Below are positions 57,480 through 64,000 of a DNA stretch of 64,000 bases, in pieces. Within the stretch, counting starts at the first letter, position 1; each line of letters opens with the position of its first letter. The notes under the pieces were generated by a model. The model made no database searches. It worked only from the letters and a program-made list of their open reading frames with translations, and was not told the origin of the DNA. This DNA is from Kuschelorhynchus macadamiae (Eukaryota; Arthropoda; Insecta; Coleoptera; Curculionidae), in NCBI GenBank assembly GCA_030620095.1, contig JAUTXW010005211.1, positions 186,001 through 250,000 on the forward strand. Reading direction: 5' to 3'. A program made the translations under genes and the position numbers.

Positions 57480-59080
57480 TGGACGGGCCATTCCATAAAA
57501 AAAGGGATAAAGGCATTGAGGGAACATAAATTATGCATTAGGAGTGCCGCTAAAACGTTTGAAGTTCCGAAGATCAGGAAAAATTTTTGATACGATATTA
57601 AAATGTCAAAATTATTTTATGGAATGACTGCTCAAAGCATACGCACATTGGTGTTTAAATATGCAGAGGAAAATACAATTTCACATAATTTTAATAAGGA
57701 TAATGAATGTATGGCAAGGATTTACCTCTATTTGTTTATGCGACGTCATCCGTAGCTTAGTTTCCCATACTGGAAGCCACTCGCCTCAGCAGGGTTACCA
57801 CATTCAACATTTTTTTTTTCAATAATCTAGAGTCATTATTTAAAAATAACATTTTGAAGTTCATCGCATATACAACGTTGATGAAAAGGGTATTTCCAAT
57901 GTTCACAATCCAGGTCGTATGTTGGCAGAAAAGGAGAAAATCAAGTTGGCGCGATAACAAGCGAGAAAATGCCCATGTTTATTTTTAGGAGAATGAGAAT
58001 GAAAGATGGTTTGGAAAAAAATGGCTCCGCAGACGCGATATATAAATATTTGAAATTTGGATGTATTATACTCCAGAATAACCGATTCTTTTTATACTAG
58101 ATAATGTTTCCATACTCATTCCTCTTCAGCTTCATACAATTTTTGTCGAAATTCTGGCATTCAATAACTATCACTTCCCATTCCATCCCATACATCATTA
58201 CAGCCTCCGGATATAACTTGTTTCAAGCCTGTAAAAACTAGAAAGACTGTGATTAGTAAAGGAAGAGTAGAAGTTATGGAAAAATTAAGGACCCTGATAT
58301 AGCCGAACAGTTTAGAAATGCCTTCAATAGGGTTACCACGATAGAGAAGGTTATAAACGGATTCAAAACAACCGGAATATTGCCCATCAGTCGTGATGCG
58401 TCTTGTGAGGAAGATTGTATACCTATCTATAAAGATAATAAAGATCGGCCAAATACAACGGCTCCAGAAAATTTACTATTATCTGGACAAACACCCCAGG
58501 GTATTTCAGAACCAACAGAATCTAGACATAAGACTCCTTCTCCAGAACCAGGACCAAGTAGACTTATTTCAGGAAGACTAAACATTTTACGTACTAATAG
58601 ACTGTCATCAAATTCGTCTGATTCTAAATTTAGTTTGGAAAAAGTTACTGAATATGACTTAAGCGATGATGATTATAAGACACTAGAAAAATTAAAGAAC
58701 AAAAGACAAAAATAACTTCTTTTCAAGACTTATGTCCAGCTCCTTTCTTTCAATAAAGAACTTCACAGCGTTTAGTTCTCGAATTTTAACAGACACTCTA
58801 GTAAAAGAAGAGCTCGAAAATAAGACATTAAAAAAACAAAAAATGGAGGAAAATGAAAAATTGAAAAAGGTTACAAGAAAAATTACAGGTAAAGGGAAAA
58901 CTCCAGTTGAAAAGAAGAGAAAAGAAGTGGATGAAATCTGCACTATTTCTGAAAAATTTAAATATGATAATGACGTTTAATGGCGGTACTGTTCTTGTGT
59001 AACTTGGGTCCATGTTGAGTCCACTAGCGCAGAAAAAGTGTCAGTGTATATTTCTGAAAAATGCTTCATGTTAAAAAGTA
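57480..59080 (+). pseudogene. Pogo/jerky-like transposase remnant
   Basis: Readable pieces in order: Psq-type HTH (KGIKALREHKLCIRSAAKTF, EVPK) at about 57508-57570; CENP-B-type domain (LVFKYAEENTISHNFNKDNE, then LYLFMRRHP); a core piece resembling YN-x-DEKG with AGREVAEKEKI-like sequence near 57860-57950; GAITSEKMPMF; then AEQFRNAFNRVTTIEKVING, FKTTGILPISRDA near 58305-58395. A Ser/Pro-rich and Lys/Glu-rich tail reads through 58380-58715 and 58732-58980. Frameshifts and stops abound. The distal finger is only hinted at after 58980. Confidence 0.8.
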
Positions 59081-59292
59081 AAAACTAAATTTATTCCATA
59101 TATTAGTGTTTGGTCGATTTTACCTATTTCTAAAAACGTACCTTATAAAAAACATCTTAATAGGTAAAGTACACTAATTAGAAAAACTCTTAACGGATAG
59201 AGTAACCAAGCAATTTTCCGTTTTGGCCATGTTATTACAAAGATTACTACTTGAACTTTTTAATGGCGCTTAAATAGTCCCCCACACTCCCC

Positions 59293-60540
59293 TATAGTAA
59301 CTATACATATCGACATGAAATAACATAAAAAGTTTTAATGCGTTTTTAAATAATATTTAAACTAATAAAACTAAAAGTTAAATAATGATATTGATTCGCA
59401 ATTACAAAGAAAAGAGAATTAAATTAGGGTTGCCCGAGACCAGCAGGTATGAATTATCTGAAGGGCGTAAAGCGCGCCATCGATCGGGCACTGACCCTAG
59501 TATACAGTAATAAGTCATTTGTTATATAGGTCAGGAATACATCAATGAATGCGTATTTGGTTGGTCTATAGTAAATAAATTGGAATCATCGTAAAACGTC
59601 CAGGGATATTTGAGACGCATTGGAGCAGTATCTGTTTAGTTAAAGTGAATAATATTGATGACTTATAAATTAGACTAACTGAGATAAGCGAATAATGTTC
59701 ACGCAGTAGTTAGGGGTTCGAATTATTATAGAAGAGGAATAATTATTTACGTTTTAATGTTTAGCATACATTCCATTAAACTATTGTATCAAATAATCGA
59801 GACAAAACGCATATGAATAAATTAATATAACGACGATAATTATCACAGAGAAACAGATAATGCGTTTATAATTTAATCACTTTATCATTCATTTAAGTCA
59901 TACTGTATGTTGAGAAATGTATATTAAATACGAGGTGTAATGATTTTGCAAATAACAGTAATAACTAATGTTTCATAAAATCAATTGTTGATAACAGTTC
60001 GGCTTAATATCGTGCCCAAAACATCCGGGATATATTATAACTTTAATGAGTTACCTGAATGAATTAAAATAGCTCTCTTCTAATCTAAATAGTATGTGAA
60101 ATATAAAACGCAGTCCGTAATAACATCTAAAAGAAATAAATGTAAGAACTTAGTTTAAGTAGTATGCGCTAGTAGGTTTAATATACGTTATAAACTGAAG
60201 ATGTAAAGTTAGCTGGCCAGAAGTGAAGACTTAGTGGTACGCTGGTGCTGTAAACTCAATTAACTGTGAATAGTCTACTCAAGCAGAATGGCGAGTAAGA
60301 GTAAGAGAACTGAGTAGAAAGTTTCTTAACCTGACGCTAACTTTAATTTATTACAAGTAGATTTTAAGATAATAGACTCATACAGACAGGTGAAAGTAGA
60401 CAACCATTACATTGGTGTTTGGGGAAGCGTTACAAGTCATCAGTTAAAAAGACACATAAATCGAACATAAGTAGCTAAAGATTATTAAAAATATGTAGGT
60501 GGAAGACACTAGCGCTGGCTCTATTAAAACCAACGTCTGA
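59293..60540. other. Unassigned; hairpin and possible LTR-type leader
   Basis: A stem can be drawn at 59425-59496 (TAGGGTTGCCCGA against TCGGGCACTGACCCTA). Near 60400 the string CCATTACATTGGTGTTTGGG resembles an LTR end followed by a primer-binding region of an LTR retrotransposon. No second LTR was found in the window. No gene recognised. Confidence 0.3.
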
Positions 60541-60930
60541 ATGCTTCTCTACCATGATCTGAAAAAGTTGTGGAATGAAACTGTTAGATGGTGCGAGTTT
60601 GTTAAAATGAATATTGAATTCTTCAATCATCTCGAAGATATCGTATGTAATTTCTATGCGAAATATGAAAATGTAGTATGTGTATGTGATTTTAAATTAA
60701 ATATATTAAATCCAGATATATTCTACCAACCAAGAATGGAAAGCAAAAACGACGAACGGAAGCCATTGTGTTTGTTTATAGATCACTTCAAAGTATATTA
60801 TAAGATAGTTTTTAGACAGATTTGGAACTTTTGCCCTGGAATAACATTGTCTATACTCGCAGTATCGATGACAAAATATCATTTTTTAATTCCTGCATTA
60901 TTAAATTACATGATAAGCATGTACCTATAA
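60541..60930 (+). CDS. Unrecognised 129-codon frame
   Basis: Open from MLLYHDLKKLWNETVRWCEF to a TAA. The segment FYAKYENVVCVCDFKLNIL loosely resembles the GDFN box of LINE endonucleases (C-D-F-K here), which would make it a decayed endonuclease piece. The C-terminal third is hydrophobic. No homologue recognised and no splice or promoter support. Confidence 0.25.
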   Translation: MLLYHDLKKLWNETVRWCEFVKMNIEFFNHLEDIVCNFYAKYENVVCVCDFKLNILNPDIFYQPRMESKNDERKPLCLFIDHFKVYYKIVFRQIWNFCPGITLSILAVSMTKYHFLIPALLNYMISMYL

Positions 60931-61009
60931 AAAAATTAAGAAAAATAACTAACAATGTAAATAAAACACTTTAAAATATTTTAGATTTTCACTTTTATTC
61001 ACAAGGTGT

Positions 61010-61070
61010 AACATATGTTACGCCAACTCTGTAGCTTCGTCAGACAAACGGTATCTAAACTTGATTTGCT
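61010..61070 (-). ncRNA. Hammerhead-like motif near Penelope-like 3' end
   Basis: The minus strand reads TCTGACGAAGCTACAGAGTT, then GGCGTAACATATG. CTGACGA (61037-61043) fits CTGANGA. GCTA/TGGC give a 4-bp helix, followed by GTAA (61018-61021) where GAAA is expected, so the copy is probably inactive. It lies ~250 bp downstream of the GIY-YIG sequence on the same strand. Confidence 0.4.
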
Positions 61071-61249
61071 AAATGAGCTTGATTTTTACAAAAACATATT
61101 TCCAGGTAAAGACTTTTATGGTCAACGAGAGTCCTAAATAACATCTGGGCGAAGTTTTCTTTAACAAAATAGGTCCAAAAGAGGTGAATTATTCATATCT
61201 AAATGGTGGGTTAAGAGATACTGGGAGATTTTACGTTTATTAATTTCCA

Positions 61250-62450
61250 TTGACTCTAAAACTGACAATTTTTTACTTTTGTTTATTGTATGTAATATTT
61301 CAAGCTTTTAAGAAATGGTTATTATCTAACAAATGTTCGGCTTATGCTGAAAATGTTTTATTTTCAATAAAACTTCTTTTATGTTCTGCTAATATCTGTT
61401 TAAAAGTTCTCCCTGTCTGGCCTACATACACTTTTGGGCATGATCCACAGTTTAATTTATACACTGCGGATTTATTATTTTTATTTGTTTTTCTTTGTTA
61501 TGTTTTTTAAATTTATTTAGATTATTATTTGTTTCAAATGCAATTATAATGTTCTTTTTATGTAGTATAGAAGCCACCTTTTCCGTAGTTTAAGCAATAT
61601 AAGTTAAGTATCTTATATTTATTTTTTTCTTTGGGTGGTACAGGGTAAATTTGTAAAAGAGTTTTTTTAATAGTTTTTTTATTTAAAATCAAGACAATTA
61701 CTTTTCCACCATATCCATTGTTAACTGCTTTTGATTAATCAGGTTTAATTCATTTTGAAAATTATCTTTGTTTAAAGGTATATTAATTAATCTGGTTATC
61801 ATGCTATGAAATCCTGCTAGTTTGTGTGCAGGTTTGCGAAAAATTGAAAATTCATGTTTATTTGCTACCTTTGTTATGTTCAAATCTAAAAAGTTTATGG
61901 AGTTATTAGTTTCAATTTCGACAGTAAATTGTATATTGTATATTTTAGTGTATGGTATTTATTTTTTTTTTAAATATGTTAAGTTCTCTCATCGTGCCAG
62001 TAAAACACACCAATGGATCGTTGACGTACCTATACTAATAGAGATATTTTTGAAACAAAGGATTTATTATAATTTTTCCTTCCAAATTATGCATAAATAT
62101 TTCAGCCAAGAGTGGACTTAGGGGATTGGTTTTGTTTATAATAAGATGGTTTTTTATAATTTCAACTATATCTAATGCTTGGAAAAAGGTTTCTTACATC
62201 AAATCATGTGAAAACTGAATTATTTGGCAATTTAATATGTTTAATTTTATTAATTAAATCAACCGAATTTTTAACAGAATAGGCCGACACAAAATTGTTT
62301 TTTTCCATAACAATATCTATAATTTTTTTAGAAAGCTTAAAGGTAGAGGCAGTCACAAATGAGACTACTGGTTTTATCGGTAAATTTTCCTTGTAGAGTT
62401 TAATAAAAAATAAAGTTTGAAAAGAAAATACTCTTGCAAGTTTCAATTAT
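61250..62450 (-). pseudogene. Penelope-like retroelement (RT and GIY-YIG remnants)
   Basis: The minus strand, from 62446 downward, gives RT finger/palm sequence (NLPIKPVVSFVTASTFKLSK, AYSVKNSVDLINKIK). It continues with LAEIFMHNLEGKIIINPLF, then YVNDPLVCFTGTMRELN near 61990-62030 with the catalytic YVDD box mutated to YVND (62017-62028). Next come HEFSIFRKPAHKLAGFHSMI and IPLNKDNFQNELNLI (61698-61883). After a gap, CGSCPKVYVGQTGRTFKQIL near 61400-61455 is the start of a GIY-YIG endonuclease, continuing AEHKRSFIENK. The order RT then GIY-YIG identifies a Penelope-like element. Stops and the mutated active site make it inactive. Confidence 0.85.
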
Positions 62451-62689
62451 TATTTATTATTATTATTTATTATTCCTAAAACTTATTTCTGAAATTTGTC
62501 AGTTGAGTTGTTTGTTATATTTTGTTGGGTCTAAAAAATCTAGAGTTTTTTGGGAATGCTCTTCTTTACCTATTGCGATTATAGTTTTTCCTTTACTTGC
62601 TTTCGTAACAATTAGATTATTCTCTGGAGATTTCTGTTATACCTTTCTACCAGAATATTAGCAAGAAAAAATGAAGTCTAACACAGTCT

Positions 62690-63150
62690 GCAGACCGACT
62701 TCTAAAAACCGAAGAGTTTCACTCATACAAAATAACTTTGGTGTCTCTGAGGATGATCGCGATAAGTGCGAGGAATTTTGTGAAATCGTGATGGAACGTT
62801 GCAATAGCAATCTAAATTTTGTAAATCAAATTAGTTTTAAAAACAGGCATACTTGTCTATATTGGACCTGGGAAAATCCACTTTGGATACGTGAAAATCA
62901 TACTTAATTTTCCTATAAGATAAATGTTTGGTGTGGCATAAAGGATGTAAAAAGAATCGGTCTCTTCTTCATGGAACTGGAGAAAGATTTGAATCGTAAG
63001 TTACCTGCTGCATTAAGTATTTAAACTCGATCTTTTTAGGTGCACCAAATGATGAAATATGGTTTCAGCAGGATGGTGCTTAACCGCATTTTGCCCGGAA
63101 TATTCGGAAATATTTAGATGTTTTTTTTTCGAACATGCCAGAACGTACAG
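62690..63150 (+). pseudogene. Mariner-like transposase remnant
   Basis: Plus-strand readings: FVNQISFKNRHTCLYWTWEN, PLWIRENHT (62671-62907), INVWCGIKDVKRIGLFFMEL, then IWFQQDGA followed by a stop, PHFARNIRKYLDVFF. These match the NxHN-x-R-YW-x-x-xNP, VWCGI and WFQQDGAPxHxxxxxRxYL blocks of a mariner-type DDE transposase; the catalytic D of QQDGA is present. Frameshifts and stops show decay. No TIRs seen. Confidence 0.8.
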
Positions 63151-64000
63151 CATTTTTTACCTTTCCAGTTTTACCAATTTTTTTGTTAAATTTGTCTACG
63201 GTAGATTTAATTATTGAATTTCTGTTAGGATATTTGTAAAATAGGTTTCAGTTAAATGATCCATTTTTGTAAATCAACAAAAAAGCCATTGTCAAACCTA
63301 CCAGGTAACCTTTTGTGTGCAGGTGTTTTAATAAAAGGTAATATAAATTATGGATATTAGACCCTTAGTTTCACAAAAACTGTTCACTTTTATAAAAAGT
63401 GCTTTTTGAGAATAATATGCAGATTTTAAAAAAGTAATATAATATAGAATAAACAAAAACTTTTCTTTTATAATAGAAAAATAGCCAACTTAGCGACAAT
63501 GTCATAAAATGGATCTCGCCATTGGATCCGGCATAATTTCATACCGAAGTGTACAAATTTTCATTAAATTCAGGTAAGCGGTACCTGAGATATTAAGCCG
63601 TTTCGTTGCTTTTTTACACGCTGGCGCTGTAGATTATTAATTATACGTCTGTCCATCGGCTAAAATTTGGGTTACGTCTTTATTAAGTCCTATATACATG
63701 ACAATGTAATGAACAACATCGTAATGTAACCTAATATATATCAAGCATTTTTTTCATGCAGTTGTCACATGTACAGTTTTAAAGAGAGTAATTGCAGTTT
63801 AAACTGAAATTTGAAACATCAGGTTACTTTTATCTTCGACATCAAATCGAACTAGCGGAAAGAACTAAATAAAATTAAAAATTATATCACTTATAATGCT
63901 AATTCAAAAAAAAATAATTTAAAAGATATTCCAAGAGTTTCAAAGTTTATTGAGAAGAACGGAAATGGTCATAATATTTAATATAACGATATCTCATTCT
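63151..64000. other. No gene seen
   Basis: AT-rich sequence to the window edge; nothing recognised on either strand. Confidence 0.3.

Larger units (their letters stand above)
56914..59292 (+). mobile_element. Decayed full-length pogo-class element
   Basis: The left end reads GGGGAAAAAAGGGGAATAT and the right end on the minus strand GGGGAGTGTGGGGGACTAT. Both are bordered by TA (56912-56913 and 59293-59294). Between them is plus-strand transposase sequence in the expected order with many stops. The TIRs differ from those of the intact element at 14.3-18.8 kb, so it is a separate family. Confidence 0.6.

Noticed and set aside
58692..59013. Minus-strand Phe/Ser-rich frames
   Set aside because: Antisense of the Lys/Glu-rich tail of the decayed pogo transposase.

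Overview
The window is a stretch of a large, AT-rich, transposon-laden insect genome (order not provable; a beetle or similar is plausible). Evidence is the GT-AG spliced protein-coding gene, the Ty3/gypsy, non-LTR, Penelope-like, mariner and pogo remnants, and many (TA)n arrays.

One host gene is visible: a CD36-family (scavenger receptor class B-like) membrane glycoprotein on the minus strand. Seven consecutive exons can be read from 45667 down to the stop codon at 22549. They have consistent splice phases and give 411 residues in all. The N-terminal part (first membrane segment and start of the ectodomain) is upstream and was not found; it may lie beyond the window. Its introns (73 bp to 8.6 kb) are packed with repeats.

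Layout: 0.5-3.0 kb tandem copies of a dispersed ~0.5 kb repeat; 3.4-3.8 kb two tRNA-like sequences sharing a tail; 3.8-9.2 kb a broken, rearranged Ty3/gypsy element on the minus strand whose reverse transcriptase is interrupted by a ~1 kb insertion; 9.6-13.9 kb three non-LTR retrotransposon fragments; 14.3-18.8 kb a complete pogo-class DNA transposon inserted into a TA microsatellite, with an intact DD35D transposase frame and a PHD-like finger in an adjoining frame; 19.8-21.9 kb foldback elements and TA arrays; 22.5-45.7 kb the CD36 gene, with LINE pieces, a hAT-type MITE, several TIR or foldback elements (one with ~0.65 kb arms and a THAP-like exon nearby) in its introns; 47.8-49.2 kb a TIR element holding a Penelope-like fragment; 50.6-52.7 kb more copies of the dispersed repeat and a mariner fossil; 56.9-59.3 kb a second, decayed pogo-class element with visible ends; 61.0-62.5 kb a Penelope-like element with GIY-YIG and RT pieces; 62.7-63.2 kb another mariner fossil.

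The most interesting signal is a set of hammerhead-ribozyme-like motifs (CTGANGA, a short helix, GAAA, then CG). They occur at four loci, two of them attached to Penelope-like sequence and others inside inverted repeats. Next come the intact pogo transposon with its multiple TTATTGGCC subterminal repeats and apparent frameshift before a PHD-like finger, and the repeated adjacency of TA arrays to foldback or TIR elements. All calls are by eye from translation and pattern matching; no database search was run.
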